Positions 46,150 to 57,318 of a stretch of DNA of 64,000 bases are shown here, piece by piece (the stretch's first letter is position 1; each line of letters opens with the position of its first letter). Both the position numbers and the translations under genes were made by a program. The notes below the pieces were generated by a model. The model was not told where the DNA came from. It saw only the letters and a program-made list of their open reading frames with translations, and did not search any database. Origin of the DNA: Cherax quadricarinatus (taxonomy: Eukaryota > Arthropoda > Malacostraca > Decapoda > Parastacidae); NCBI RefSeq assembly GCF_038502225.1, contig NC_091346.1, positions 9,199,293 to 9,263,292 of the forward strand, read 5' to 3'.

Positions 46150-46930
46150 TCTTAACACTATACCTCACCTATGGTATGTGTACTTAGGTAACCACTACAG
46201 TAAATCACTTAACACACTTGGATATTGAACACACATAAAATATGTTAGAATAATCAACCAATCAGGATTCAACTGTTCAAGTGTTAATTTAATGACCTTA
46301 AAATAAATTAACACAACAGTACTGTGGATTAAGTCTCTCTCTCTCTTTCACTCTCTCTCTCACACACACATTTATACACAGGGTTTAACAAGGCTAGGTT
46401 AGGTTAGGCTAGGTTCCAATCTACATTTTCCAGCTAAGACTCTTACCTACATTAGATCATTTGAAAGTCTGTTTATTGACATGAGACGTACAAATATGGA
46501 ACAGGATGCAGTTAGAGCCATATGTGGGCCAGAGATAATATTTAAACAACTGAATGTAATTCGTTGATGACAATATGCTGTACGAGTGTTCCAGAGTGCA
46601 GTTGTTGCTCTCTCTGTCTATTTCTCTATTTGCATGTATATGCAGTAACAACACTGCTTGTCGGATGATCCAACCTGTGTTGTTTTAACTCGCCTCGCGG
46701 GAAGCCAGCCAAAATTCACGACGCTTGAACTACTAGGCTATCCAACCCAACAAATATCATGAGCCCAGCAAAATAGGCTTGTTTCATAAGCCCAGCAAAA
46801 TACGCTTGTTTCATGATGCAAGGACATACGTCGGTGTGTCAACCTCAGAGATAATTTCATTCTATTCTCCGTTTGATATACTAGCCTCCACAAACAGTAC
46901 ACGTAGACATGCAACCACGGACAAGTGGTA
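46150..46930. other. Unassigned, with short CT/CA tract and 31-bp direct repeat
   Basis: (CT)n/(CA)n occurs at 46335-46375. A few TTAGG-like units lie near 46393-46412. Two copies of a segment ending AGCCCAGCAAAATAGGCTTGTTTCATAA lie at 46760-46815. The pair GTTGTTTTAACTCGCCTCGC (46679) and GTTGTTTTAGCCCACCTCTT (46977) points to a duplicated tRNA-like segment. No gene. Confidence 0.4.
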
Positions 46931-47264
46931 TTTAAGTAATACCAACGCTGCGGGTAGACGGAGGATCGAACCCGTGTTGTTTTAGCCCACCTCTTGGGAA
47001 GCAAGCCAAAATTCAAGAACATAGTTTAGATAAACATCTTTATCATGCAGGTCATATCCATCCTGTGGACGGCAGTCAAAAGAATACAGAGGTATGTAAT
47101 GGTTCCATGGATTGGACTCATTGTTGTCAGTGCTTAATAATAACCCATATGAGGCGTTTACAAACTGTTATTGCAACAATGATACCCACTTTCATTAATA
47201 AAATGGTAAAATCCTAGAGGAATTAGTACGAAACTTGCGGACGAAAATCACTCCCTATGAAAGC

Positions 47265-47605
47265 AAAGACTCGGCAGACGATGCAACATCCCACCAATGG
47301 AAAACAATGGTGCCACTAGCACGATAAGAGACAACACAATAAGTGTCAGGAGCCCAAGACTGTTCAACTGCCTCCCAACATACATAAGAGGGATTGCCAG
47401 TAGACGTCTGGCTGTTTTCAAGCAGGCACTGGACAGGCACCTAAGTCAGTGCCTGATCAACCAGCTCGTACGTCGGGTTGCGTGCGGCCAACAGTAACAG
47501 CCTGGTTGATCAGGCCCTGATCCACTATGAGGCCTGGTCACAGACCGGACCGCGGGGGCGTTAACCCCCGAAACCCCTCACCAGGTATACTCCAGGTAAA
47601 CACTA
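47265..47605 (+). mobile_element. LINE ORF2 C-terminus and 3' end fragment
   Basis: The 66-codon frame 47297-47497 (SVRSPRLFNCLPTYIRGIAS, then FKQALDRHLSQCL) has the RLFN.LP..IR...FK..LD..L pattern that ends the ORF2 of several LINE families. It runs into the 3' end CCTGGTTGATCAGGCCCTGATCC...GCGGGGGCGTTAACCCCCG and the terminal CTCCAGGTAAAC. This is a different LINE family from the CR1-like copies, since the tail is not the 8-bp type. Confidence 0.7.
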
Positions 47606-47609
47606 GCCA

Positions 47610-48015
47610 AAGCTATTACATACGTCTGACTTACAATGGTGGCTTCGTAAACAGACTGAAGAAATATTCTCTTAATATCTCACAAAGATATTTTAAAACA
47701 AGTAGTCCCTAATATCTTAATATGAAGGAGCCATTTTGAAAAACCTAATTTCAAGAAACGTCGCCTTTATATCCACGACAAAATTCATGTAAACCAGAAG
47801 TGAAAACTGGTTGTTAGAAGTGGTGACAAGATTGCCGTGTTTATAGGCTTTAAATATTTTCTAATTGTTTACACTGTGCAGTGTGGAACCTACATGAAAA
47901 ATTAATTCATAATTTCAAGTGAGGGCCGCATTCACTCCCCTGAATGACCCTCTTGCGACCCTTGGGGCACAGGTTGGGGACACCTGTCTTGAAATACCCA
48001 AAACAATACGTTTGG
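47610..48015. other. Unassigned sequence
   Basis: Nothing recognised apart from AT-rich unique DNA. Confidence 0.35.
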
Positions 48016-48086
48016 ATGAACATCAAAATGGTATACAATACCGACAGGTTGGTAGGTAAGACACATAGGCAACAGTTAGGCAACTT

Positions 48087-48132
48087 TATTCCGAAACGTT
48101 TCGCCTACACAGTAGGCTTCTTCAGTCGAATA
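48087..48132 (-). ncRNA. Hammerhead ribozyme-like motif, left arm
   Basis: Same sequence as 5187-5232: CUGAAGA core, six-pair stem II GCCUAC/GUAGGC with UGU loop, GAAACGUU, and stem I UAUUC/GAAUA plus GA/UC with one extra G. Confidence 0.6.
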
Positions 48133-48416
48133 CAGAAAGTAGGCAGGAACGGTAGAGATGTGAAGACGATGTAATCAGTCCATCACCCTTGAAGTCGTAG
48201 AATTTGAGGTTGTCAGTCCCTCAGCCTGGAGAGTTCAGTTCCATAGTCAGGAACTATCTGAAGATCAAGCGACAGTGCGGAGACTTAAATACTGTGGGAA
48301 GGAGAGGTGCAGAGTAGTAGTAGTAGTGAGAATGTAGCCTCTGAGAGGTCAGGTCCCTCTCAGATCCAAGGTGTTTTCTGTACCAAGATGCTATGTGTTC
48401 CTGCCTACTTTCTGTA

Positions 48417-48457
48417 TTCGACTGAAGAAGCCTACTGTGTAGGCGAAACGTTTCGAA
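48417..48457 (+). ncRNA. Hammerhead ribozyme-like motif, best copy
   Basis: Stem I UUCGA/UCGAA (48417-48421 with 48453-48457), core CUGAAGA (48422-48428), stem II GCCUAC-UGU-GUAGGC (48430-48444), GAAA (48445-48448), then C-G-U and H17 = U at 48452. Every invariant core base of the hammerhead is present and all stems pair without mismatch. Stem III is just the self-complementary ACGU without loop, so cleavage would need a dimer, as in other minimal hammerheads of retroelements. Cleavage is predicted after 48452. Confidence 0.68.
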
Positions 48458-48646
48458 ATAAAGTTGCCTAACTGTTGCCTATGTGTCTTACCTACCAATA
48501 CGTTTGGAGCTTCTGACAATTTGCATGATAAGGTTATTAGTGTTTATGGGTGAAGAAAGTCACATTATGATGATTTTATCCTAACATAACAAGTATTTGC
48601 TTTTTCACATCTTTATCTTCACAAAGACAAATTCTGACCTGTCTAA

Positions 48647-50456
48647 AACTGCCGGAGATTATGGTTAAAACTGCCGGAGATTATGGTTAAAACTGCCGGA
48701 GATTATTGTTAAAACTGCCGGAGATTATGGTTAAAACTGCCGGAGATTATTGTTAAAACTGCCGGAGATTATTGTTAAAACTGCCGGAGATTATGGTTAA
48801 AACTGCCGGAGATTATTGTTAAAACTGCCGGAGATTATTGTTAAAACTGCCGGAGATTATTGTTAAAACTGCCGGAGATTATTGTTAAAACTGCCGGAGA
48901 TTATTGTTAAAACTGCCGGAGATTATTGTTAAAACTGCCGGAGATTATTGTTAAAACTGCCGGAGATTATGGTTAAAACTGCCGGAGATTATTGTTAAAA
49001 CTGCCGGAGATTATTGTTAAAACTGCCGGAGATTATGGTTAAAACTGCCGGAGATTATGGTTAAAACTGCCGGAGATTATTGTTAAAACTGCCGGAGATT
49101 ATTGTTAAAACTGCCGGAGATTATGGTTAAAACTGCCGGAGATTATTGTTAAAACTGCCGGAGATTATTGTTAAAACTGCCGGAGATTATTGTTAAAACT
49201 GCCGGAGATTATTGTTAAAACTGCCGGAGATTATTGTTAAAACTGCCGGAGATTATTGTTAAAACTGCCGGAGATTATGGTTAAAACTGCCGGAGATTAT
49301 TGTTAAAACTGCCGGAGATTATTGTTAAAACTGCCGGAGATTATGGTTAAAACTGCCGGAGATTATTGTTAAAACTGCCGGAGATTATTGTTAAAACTGC
49401 CGGAGATTATTGTTAAAACTGCCGGAGATTATTGTTAAAACTGCCGGAGATTATTGTTAAAACTGCCGGAGATTATTGTTAAAACTGCCGGAGATTATGG
49501 TTAAAACTGCCGGAGATTATTGTTAAAACTGCCGGAGATTATTGTTAAAACTGCCGGAGATTATTGTTAAAACTGCCGGAGATTATTGTTAAAACTGCCG
49601 GAGATTATTGTTAAAACTGCCGGAGATTATTGTTAAAACTGCCGGAGATTATTGTTAAAACTGCCGGAGATTATTGTTAAAACTGCCGGAGATTATTGTT
49701 AAAACTGCCGGAGATTATTGTTAAAACTGCCGGAGATTATTGTTAAAACTGCCGGAGATTATTGTTAAAACTGCCGGAGATTATTGTTAAAACTGCCGGA
49801 GATTATTGTTAAAACTGCCGGAGATTATTGTTAAAACTGCCGGAGATTATTGTTAAAACTGCCGGAGATTATTGTTAAAACTGCCGGAGATTATTGTTAA
49901 AACTGCCGGAGATTATTGTTAAAACTGCCGGAGATTATTGTTAAAACTGCCGGAGATTATTGTTAAAACTGCCGGAGATTATTGTTAAAACTGCCGGAGA
50001 TTATTGTTAAAACTGCCGGAGATTATTGTTAAAACTGCCGGAGATTATTGTTAAAACTGCCGGAGATTATTGTTAAAACTGCCGGAGATTATTGTTAAAA
50101 CTGCCGGAGATTATTGTTAAAACTGCCGGAGATTATTGTTAAAACTGCCGGAGATTATTGTTAAAACTGCCGGAGATTATTGTTAAAACTGCCGGAGATT
50201 ATTGTTAAAACTGCCGGAGATTATTGTTAAAACTGCCGGAGATTATTGTTAAAACTGCCGGAGATTATTGTTAAAACTGCCGGAGATTATTGTTAAAACT
50301 GCCGGAGATTATTGTTAAAACTGCCGGAGATTATTGTTAAAACTGCCGGAGATTATTGTTAAAACTGCCGGAGATTATTGTTAAAACTGCCGGAGATTAT
50401 TGTTAAAACTGCCGGAGATTATTGTTAAAACTGCCGGAGATTATTGTTAAAACTGC
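48647..50456. repeat. 22-bp satellite, about 82 units, almost identical
   Basis: The unit is TTAAAACTGCCGGAGATTATTG. The only variation is T or G at the penultimate base (ATTATTG or ATTATGG). G units occur in the left half in a patterned way (G-TT-G-TTTTTT), and from about 49510 to the end all units are T. High identity implies recent expansion or homogenisation. Confidence 0.98.
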
Positions 50457-50810
50457 ATGAAAATAATTCTCTTACCTAAACTTCGGGCGCATTATAGAAA
50501 TATTTTTTTTTAGTGATCTTGACGACACAAATTTTATGTTCTCATAAAATTCCCCTCAAGGAAGGTTCCTTGATGTTGGTGAGGGGCTCTTGATTTAGGG
50601 AATTGGATCTGTGCTCCAGTTCCCCGAATTAAGCCTGAATGCCTTCCACATCCCTCCCCCCAGGCGCTGTATAATCCTCCGGGTTTAGCGCTTCCCCCTT
50701 GATTATAATAATAATCTCATAAAATTACGTTGTGTTGATTTAAAGCCAAATATTTAAATACCTTGACATATATCTGATCAGAAGAAATTTTTACAAAATT
50801 TAATTTTCAA
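50457..50810. other. Unassigned spacer between two satellites
   Basis: Includes CCCCGAATTAAGCCTGAATGCC and GCGCTGTATAATCCTCCGGGTTTAGCGCTTCCC, the second resembling a 3' end that I know from decapod repeats (ending GATTATAATAATAAT). No coding. Confidence 0.4.
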
Positions 50811-53166
50811 GGAAGCTCGGCTTATTATGCAAGTTCGGCTTATTATGCAAGTTCGGCTTATTATGCAAGTTCGGCTTATTATGCAAGTTCGGCTTATTCT
50901 GCAAGTTCGGCTTATTATGCAAGTTCGGCTTATTCTGCAAGTTCGGCTTATTATGCAAGTTCGGCTTATTATGCAAGTTCGGCTTATTATGCAAGTTCGG
51001 CTTATTATGCAAGTTCGGCTTATTATGCAAGTTCGGCTTATTATGCAAGTTCGGCTTATTATGCAAGTTCGGCTTATTATGCAAGTTCGGCTTATTCTGC
51101 AAGTTCGGCTTATTATGCAAGTTCGGCTTATTATGCAAGTTCGGCTTATTCTGCAAGTTCGGCTTATTATGCAAGTTCGGCTTATTCAGCAAGTTCGGCT
51201 TATTCTGCAAGTTCGGCTTATTCTGCAAGTTCGGCTTATTATGCAAGTTCGGCTTATTATGCAAGTTCGGCTTATTATGCAAGTTCGGCTTATTATGCAA
51301 GTTCGGCTTATTCTGTAAGTTCGGCTTATTATGCAAGTTCGGCTTATTATGCAAGTTCGGCTTATTATGCAAGTTCGGCTTATTATGCAAGTTCGGCTTA
51401 TTCTGTAAGTTCGGCTTATTATGCAAGTTCGGCTTATTATGCAAGTTCGGCTTATTATGCAAGTTCGGCTTATTATGCAAGTTCGGCTTATTATGCAAGT
51501 TCGGCTTATTATGCAAATTCGGCTTATTCTGCAAGTTCGGCTTATTATGCAAGTTCGGCTTATTCTGCAAGTTCGGCTTATTATGCAAGTTCGGCTTATT
51601 ATGCAAGTTCGGCTTATTCTGCAAGTTCGGCTTATTATGCAAGTTCGGCTTATTCTGCAAGTTCGGCTTATTATGCAAGTTCGGCTTATTATGCAAGTTC
51701 GGCTTATTCTGCAAGTTCGGCTTATTATGCAAGTTCGGCTTATTCTGCAAGTTCGGCTTATTATGCAAGTTCGGCTTATTATGCAAGTTCGGCTTATTAT
51801 GCAAGTTCGGCTTATTCTGCAAGTTCGGCTTATTATGCAAGTTCGGCTTATTCTGCAAGTTCGGCTTATTATGCAAGTTCGGCTTATTATGCAAGTTCGG
51901 CTTATTATGCAAGTTCGGCTTATTCTGCAAGTTCGGCTTATTATGCAAGTTCGGCTTATTGTGCAAGTTCGGCTTATTATGCAAGTTCGGCTTATTATGC
52001 AAGTTCGGCTTATTATGCAAGTTCGGCTTATTATGCAAGTTCGGCTTATTCTGCAAGTTCGGCTTATTATGTAAGTTCGGCTTATTATGCAAGTTCGGCT
52101 TATTCTGCAAGTTCGGCTTATTATGCAAGTTCGGCTTATTATGCAAGTTCGGCTTATTCTGCAAGTTCGGCTTATTATGCAAGTTCGGCTTATTATGCAA
52201 GTTCGGCTTATTCTGCAAGTTCGGCTTATTATGCAAGTTCGGCTTATTATGCAAGTTCGGCTTATTATGCAAGTTCGGCTTATTATGCAAGTTCGGCTTA
52301 TTATGCAAGTTCGGCTTATTCTGTAAGTTCGGCTTATTATGCAAGTTCGGCTTATTCAGCAAGTTCGGCTTATTCAGCAAGTTCAGATAATTCAGCAAGT
52401 TCGGCTTATTCAGCAAGTTCGGCTTATTCTGAAAGCTCGGCTTATTCAGCAAGTTCAGCTTATTCAACAAGTTCGGCTTATTCAGCAGGTTCGGCTTATT
52501 CTGAAAGCTCGGCTTATTCTGCAAGTTCATCTTATTCGGCAAGTTCGGCTTATTCAGCAAGTTCGGCTTATTCGGCAAGTTCGCCTTATTCAGCAAGTTC
52601 GGCTTATTCAGCAAGTTCGGCTTATTCAGCAAGTTCGGCTTATTCAGCAAGTTCAGCTTATTCAGCAAGTTCGGCTTACTCAGCAGGTTCGGCTTATTCT
52701 GAAAGCTCGGCTTATTCTGCAAGTTCATCTTATTCGGCAAGTTCGGCTTATTCAGCAAGTTCGGCTTATTCAGCAAGTTCGGCTTATTCGGCAAGTTCGG
52801 CTTATTCAGCAAGTTCGGCTTATTCAGCAAGTTCGGCTTATTCAGCAAGTTCGGCTTATTCAGCAAGTTCGGCTTATTCAGCAAGTTCGGCTTATTCAGC
52901 AAGTTCAGCTTATTCAGCAAGTTCAGCTTATTCAGCAAGTTCGGCTTATTCAGCAAGTTCGGCTTATTCGGCAAGTTCGGCTTATTCGCCAAGTTCGGCT
53001 TATTCGGCAAGTTCGGCTTATTCAGCAAGTTCGGCTTATTCTGCAAGTTCGGCTTATTCGGCAAGTTCGGCTTATTCAGCAAGTTCGGCTTATTCTGCAA
53101 GTTCGGCTTATTCGGCAAGTTCGGCTTATTCAGCAAGTTCGGCTTATTCTGCAAGTTCGGCTTATT
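50811..53166. repeat. 18-bp satellite, about 130 units
   Basis: The unit is GCAAGTTCGGCTTATTAT. Up to about 52350 the last positions are TAT or TCT. Beyond that the units read TTCAGCAAG or TTCGGCAAG, so the array has two domains. A few decayed units (GAAAGCTCGG; GTTCAGATAA) recur as blocks (52425-52530 and 52690-52735). All six frames are nearly stop-free, giving a 784-codon minus frame (NKPNLH hexads) and several plus frames. These reflect the period only. Confidence 0.98.
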
Positions 53167-53280
53167 TCACTAAAACCAATTTGATTAACAAAATCGGCAC
53201 ATTAACATTTTCTCGGCCTTAAATCAAGCCGAAACTTTCTTTCAGGACAACACATTAGCGCCAAAATTTTCTAAAAAAGT

Positions 53281-53311
53281 TCTGTTTTTTTTTTTTTTTT
53301 GGGGGGGGGGG
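53281..53311. repeat. Poly-T followed by poly-G
   Basis: A homopolymer run of T (about 19) passing straight into G (about 12). Confidence 0.95.
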
Positions 53312-53518
53312 GATGAATCTTGAAAGATTAAATATTTCAGAATCGATTAATTTTTCTAAGGTTAAGGCGCTAAAGCCGTACAAAGGGGAGGATAAATTTA
53401 TTTTCTTGAATCAAGAGCCGATCAACTGCCTGAAGGCAAAATAATGCAATAATATAAATGAATCAACGAACTTTGTTAACAATATTAATTTTGTAATAAA
53501 ATTGATAGAATTACCGAC

Positions 53519-53690
53519 AATATGTAAAGTAAAAGGACACAAGTGCAACTAATGTGACATTTTATTGTGGCAACGTTTCGCTCTCCAAGAGCTTTATCAA
53601 GAATGGCTTGATAAAGCTCCTGGAGAGCGAAACGTTGCCACAATAAAATGTCACATCAGTTGCACTTGTGTCCTTTTACTTTACATATTA
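53519..53690. mobile_element. 172-bp near-perfect inverted repeat with hammerhead cores
   Basis: Left arm AATATGTAAAGTAAAAGGACA... and right arm ...TGTCCTTTTACTTTACATATT are inverted over about 80 bp each, with few mismatches. The centre is at about 53603. Each arm carries stem II GCUC...GAGC followed by GAAACGUU. It resembles two Penelope-like ends joined head to head without any interior. Confidence 0.65.
53604..53640 (+). ncRNA. Hammerhead ribozyme-like motif, U3/A8 core variant
   Basis: Stem I UGGC/GCCA (53604-53607 with 53637-53640), core UUGAUAA (53608-53614), stem II GCUC-CUGGA-GAGC (53616-53628), GAAA (53629-53632), C-G-U, H17 = U at 53636. The core has the same double change as 15798-15834. 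The inverted left-arm copy (53568-53600, minus) has the core and stem II but lost the 5' strand of stem I at the palindrome centre. Confidence 0.52.
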
Positions 53691-53934
53691 ACTTTCTTGT
53701 AATTAGGAAACAAGTGTTAAAATTTGGAAGCCGATCATGAGAGGCTTCTGCAAGTTGTGTGAAGATCAGTGTCTGATATATAACACTGATCAACTGCACT
53801 TGTATCACATGACTTCACTTAGTAATACTTGACCAGAGTTGAAGATTTGAAGACTATCGGAAAAACAAAGTTCGGAAGTTAGAAAATAAAGCCATGAAGG
53901 AACTTAAAGTTGCGAGGAATATGAAGATTTTATT

Positions 53935-54720
53935 CTAAGTTGTACCTGCGAAGTTGTACCTGCTAAGTTGTACCTGCTAAGTTGTACCAGCTAAGTTGTA
54001 CCTGCGAAGTTGTACCTGCTAAGTTGTACCTGCTAAGTTGTACCTGCTAAGTTGTACCTGCTAAGTTGTACCTGCTAAGTTGTACCTACTAAGTTGTACC
54101 AGCTAAGTTGTACCTGCTAAGTTGTACCAGCTAAGTTGTACCTGCTAAGTTGTACCTGCTAAGTTGTACCTGCTAAGTTGTACCTGCTAAGTTGTACCTG
54201 CTAAGTTGTACCAGCTAAGTCGTACCTGCTAAGTTGTACCAGCTAAGTTGTACCAGCTAAGTTGTACCAGCTAAGTCGTACCTGCTAAGTTGTACCTGCT
54301 AAGTTGTACCTGCTAAATTGTACCTGCTAAGTTGTACCTGCTAAGTTGTACCTGCTAAGTTGTACCTGCTAAGTTGTACCAGCTAAGTTGTACCAGCTAA
54401 GTTGTACCAGCTAAGTCGTACCTGCTAAGTTGTACCTGCTAAGTTGTACCTGCTAAGTTGTACCTGCTAAGTTGTACCAGCTAAGTTGTACCTGCTAAGT
54501 TGTACCTGCTAAGTTGTACCAGCTAAGTTGTACCTGCTAAGTTGTACCAGCTAAGTTGTACCTGCTAAGTTGTACCTGCTAAGTTGTACCAGCTAAGTTG
54601 TACCTGCTAAGTTGTACCTGCTAAGTTGTACCAGCTAAGTTGTACCTGCTAAGTTGTACCTGCTAAGTTGTACCTGCTAAGTTGTACCTGCTAAGTTGTA
54701 CCTGCTAAGTTGTACCTGCT
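53935..54720. repeat. 14-bp satellite, about 56 units
   Basis: The unit is CTAAGTTGTACCTG, with ACCAG, TCGTACC and GCGAAG variants. The pattern of CTG and CAG units shows block duplication. Confidence 0.97.
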
Positions 54721-54724
54721 GAGG

Positions 54725-55195
54725 CAGTTTTTAAGCGATCACTAAAGTCAAGAAAATTAAAAATTCAATAAAACTGCGAGTTTTTAATATTTCTTCATTT
54801 TGTTTTATACGAATCTGTTGTGTTTAAATTTCTGTACCGACGTCTAGGGAAAAAATATTTGACTCTGGGTCTTTAAGATCCAGTTTGATAATAATTATTC
54901 TTTGAATTTGGGAAATTAACATGTGGAAAGCCCAAAAATGTCTAAAATAAAGGTGCATCAGCTCTTAAGAGTTTAAAGCCGACCAGAAGAAGAGTTCTCT
55001 AGTTATTTTGTGAAAACAAATTTATTTAAAAATATTAGGAATTTAAAATCTACATATCTCAGAGTGAAAGATGTGACAAAAATGGTTTAAACAACTGACA
55101 AGTTGAAGAATGAGACACTTCTATCAAGGCTGATGTAATGATCACATCGACTTTAGGGATTGATTACCTCAAACTTTCCCTCATCCTCCACTGTT
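54725..55195. other. Unassigned AT-rich sequence
   Basis: No gene or repeat recognised. Confidence 0.4.
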
Positions 55196-55199
55196 CTTC

Positions 55200-55285
55200 T
55201 CTGTATTGGACTGAAGAAGCCACTGACTAGTGAAACCTTTCCACAGTAAAGATTAGCATCTGGTGCACAAGTGTCTTAGTCTTCA
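55200..55285 (+). mobile_element. Penelope-like end with decayed hammerhead
   Basis: Core CUGAAGA (55211-55217) is intact and stem I UGGA/UCCA can form. However, the stem II region GCCACUGACUAGUG runs directly into AAAC, losing the GC that should close it. The tail CAGTAAAGATTAGCATCTGGTGCACAAGTGTCTTA resembles the other copies. Confidence 0.45.
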
Positions 55286-55289
55286 AAGT

Positions 55290-56120
55290 GTAAGTCAAAC
55301 TTTCTTGTAATAAACCACATCAGCAGCGAAAGTTTGAAACTAATTAGAAAAGACAATCTCCAGCAGTTTCTGTGAATCCAACGATTCCAATTTTCTTTAC
55401 CATTTTCAGTAAAATCTCAGTTTTCCTGGAAAAGTCTGAACTTATAGATTGTCGTCCTTCATTTTTATATATCAGTGTTATATACTGAAGCCGATAATCA
55501 ACGAAAATCAGTCTCACTATTTCTTTAAATTGACAGACTGAGACTTCCAGAGCTCAATAACAACGGGAAACTTGGTTTCTGGATAATTCATCAATGATAA
55601 AAATTTGAAGCCCACCAGAAGAGGCGTTCTCCTGTCATATCACGGATTTCAACTTTAACAATCCCAAAATAAATTTAGTTCATTGAAAAATTTACCAGGA
55701 CAGGAAATAAACTAAGTGGGCACTGTTCTGGAAGTATGATGCATCGGTCCTTTTACCTTGAAGCAGTTCACAGCGGGTAGACTCAAATATACTTAATTAA
55801 CGCTTTTGACAGGAATCTACATTTTACACTATTTTATCCAATGAACTGGAAGACGTGCACCCAGGCACCTGAATTACACTTGACGAATTAGGAGACAGGT
55901 TTTTCGAACGTTTGAAGATGCGCCACAACGGTTTTGGTAACTATAGGAGCTATTCCAGGATGCGGGAACGGATCCTACAACTTTGACCATAGGGCGCCTG
56001 AACATGCCAATTGCTCCTGCAATATAAATTTTGTTACCACGTGAGATCAGTCTTCGTGGTAATTTATAATACACTAAAAAACAAATTGGAATTTGAAACA
56101 CAAAAAAATGAAAGATGGTT
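55290..56120. other. Unassigned sequence
   Basis: No repeat arrays. The 362-codon minus frame that spans 55874-56962 owes its length to the GGT-rich triplet tract beyond 56120 and has no domain. Confidence 0.4.
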
Positions 56121-56815
56121 GTTGTTGTTGTTGGTGGTGGAGGTGGTGGTGGAGGTGGTGGTGGAGGTGGTGGTGGAGGTGGTGGTTGGGATGTTGGTAC
56201 CGGTGTGGGTGATGGCTGGTGGTTTTGATAATGGTGATGCTGGAAGTGTAGGTGGTGATTCAGGGGGTTGTGGTAGATGTAGTTGTGGGTAGGGGTTGAG
56301 TAGTGGTAATAGTAATGAATGTGGTGGTTGTAAGAGATTTCATGGTAACAATAATTGTGGGTGGTGGTGGTGGCGGTTGGTAGCCGGGAAGTGATGGTGG
56401 TGGTAATGGTTAAAGTTTGTGGTGATGATGGCGGAGGTGATGGTGTTAGTGGTGATAACAACGATTGTCGTCGTTGGTGGAGGGTAGTGACTTTGGTAGT
56501 GATGATAATTGTGGTGGATTGGTCGTCATGGTAATTAGGGTGGAGGTAGTGATTGCTAAAATGATTGAGAGTGGTGATATTGGATGTAATAGGGGAGTTG
56601 GAGAAATGATTTTGGTGAGTGGTGGTGGTTGGTGACAGTGGCGGTGTTGGTGGGTGAGGTGATATTATGGTGTGTAGTGGTGATAACTGTGGAAGTAATG
56701 GAAGTGGAGGTGGGTGTAGTGGGTGGTAGTGATGGTGGTGATGGTGGTGATGGTGGTGATGGTGGTGATGGTGGTGGTGGTGATGGTGGCTTTGGTGGAG
56801 ATGAGTGGTGGTGGT
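56121..56815. repeat. GGT/GAT-rich triplet region
   Basis: (GGTGGTGGA)n at 56133-56190, diffuse GGTGAT-rich DNA, and (GATGGTGGT)n at 56730-56795. It lies about 0.5 kb upstream of the receptor gene. Confidence 0.85.
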
Positions 56816-57318
56816 CGGGTGGACAAGCAGCTCAGTCTCGTGGAGAGCGGAGTGGTGAGAGGACAGTCGTTGTTGCTCTCCCAGGCACTCTGGCACTGGC
56901 ACACACACACAAGTATAAGACTTGTAGACGAGTGATGGCGATGTAGAGTCACTCAACAACAACTACAAGACAAACGCTCTGAATCAAAGAAAACTTATTT
57001 TCTGTATGATAAAGAGAAAAGATGTGAGCTTTGACAGTGATTAGTAGTGGTTCACGAGTCATTAGGAGTGTTCACAGACGATGTTCAACTACAGAAGCGA
57101 GAGTGGCACCGCCTGTCAGTACGGCACTCCTGAACTTCTTCTCTCGCTAACAGACTGCAACTGACTCGAGTATTAAACCATGGCAGCTATGTAAAATTGA
57201 GATGATGGTTGTGAAATATGAATCTGTTAAATTTATGATGGTTGTGGTGTGACCGGTATCAAGTCTGTGTTCGTGAACCCAGCTTTCTCACACCCCAGAC
57301 TGTCCCATCACCACCATC
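56816..57318 (+). promoter_or_regulatory. Upstream region and 5' leader of the receptor gene
   Basis: A non-repetitive stretch between the triplet region and the receptor ATG. A pyrimidine-rich CTTTCTCACACCCCAG just before 57297 could be a 3' splice site for a coding exon preceded by a leader exon. No firm TATA box or initiator was identified. The start context ACCATCATGG is good. Confidence 0.3.

Larger units (their letters stand above)
48023..48500. mobile_element. Penelope-like remnant, two inverted hammerhead-bearing ends
   Basis: The left arm GGTTGGTAGGTAAGACACATAGGC...TTCGACTGAAGAAG (reverse) and the right arm ACTGAAGAAGCCTACTGTGT...ATGTGTCTTACCTACCAA are inverted copies, each with a hammerhead fold, separated by about 280 bp. 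The interior up to 48250 matches 5230-5350. The tail-to-tail layout of two ends with truncated coding is typical of Penelope-like insertions, but no RT remains, so the class is inferred. Confidence 0.6.

Noticed and set aside
46393..46412. Arthropod telomere repeat (TTAGG)n
   Set aside because: Only a few imperfect units (GGCTAGGTTAGGTTAGGCTAGG), too short and internal.
48647..50456. CRISPR-like regular repeat
   Set aside because: Units are directly adjacent without unique spacers and the genome is eukaryotic; it is a satellite.
50800..53154. 784-codon minus-strand frame of NKPNLH-type hexads
   Set aside because: Produced by an 18-bp satellite unit without stops. Plus-strand frames through the same array are also open, so openness is not evidence of coding.
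55874..56962. 362-codon minus-strand frame with His and Pro runs
   Set aside because: Spans the GGT-rich triplet region; no recognisable domain and no homologue pattern.
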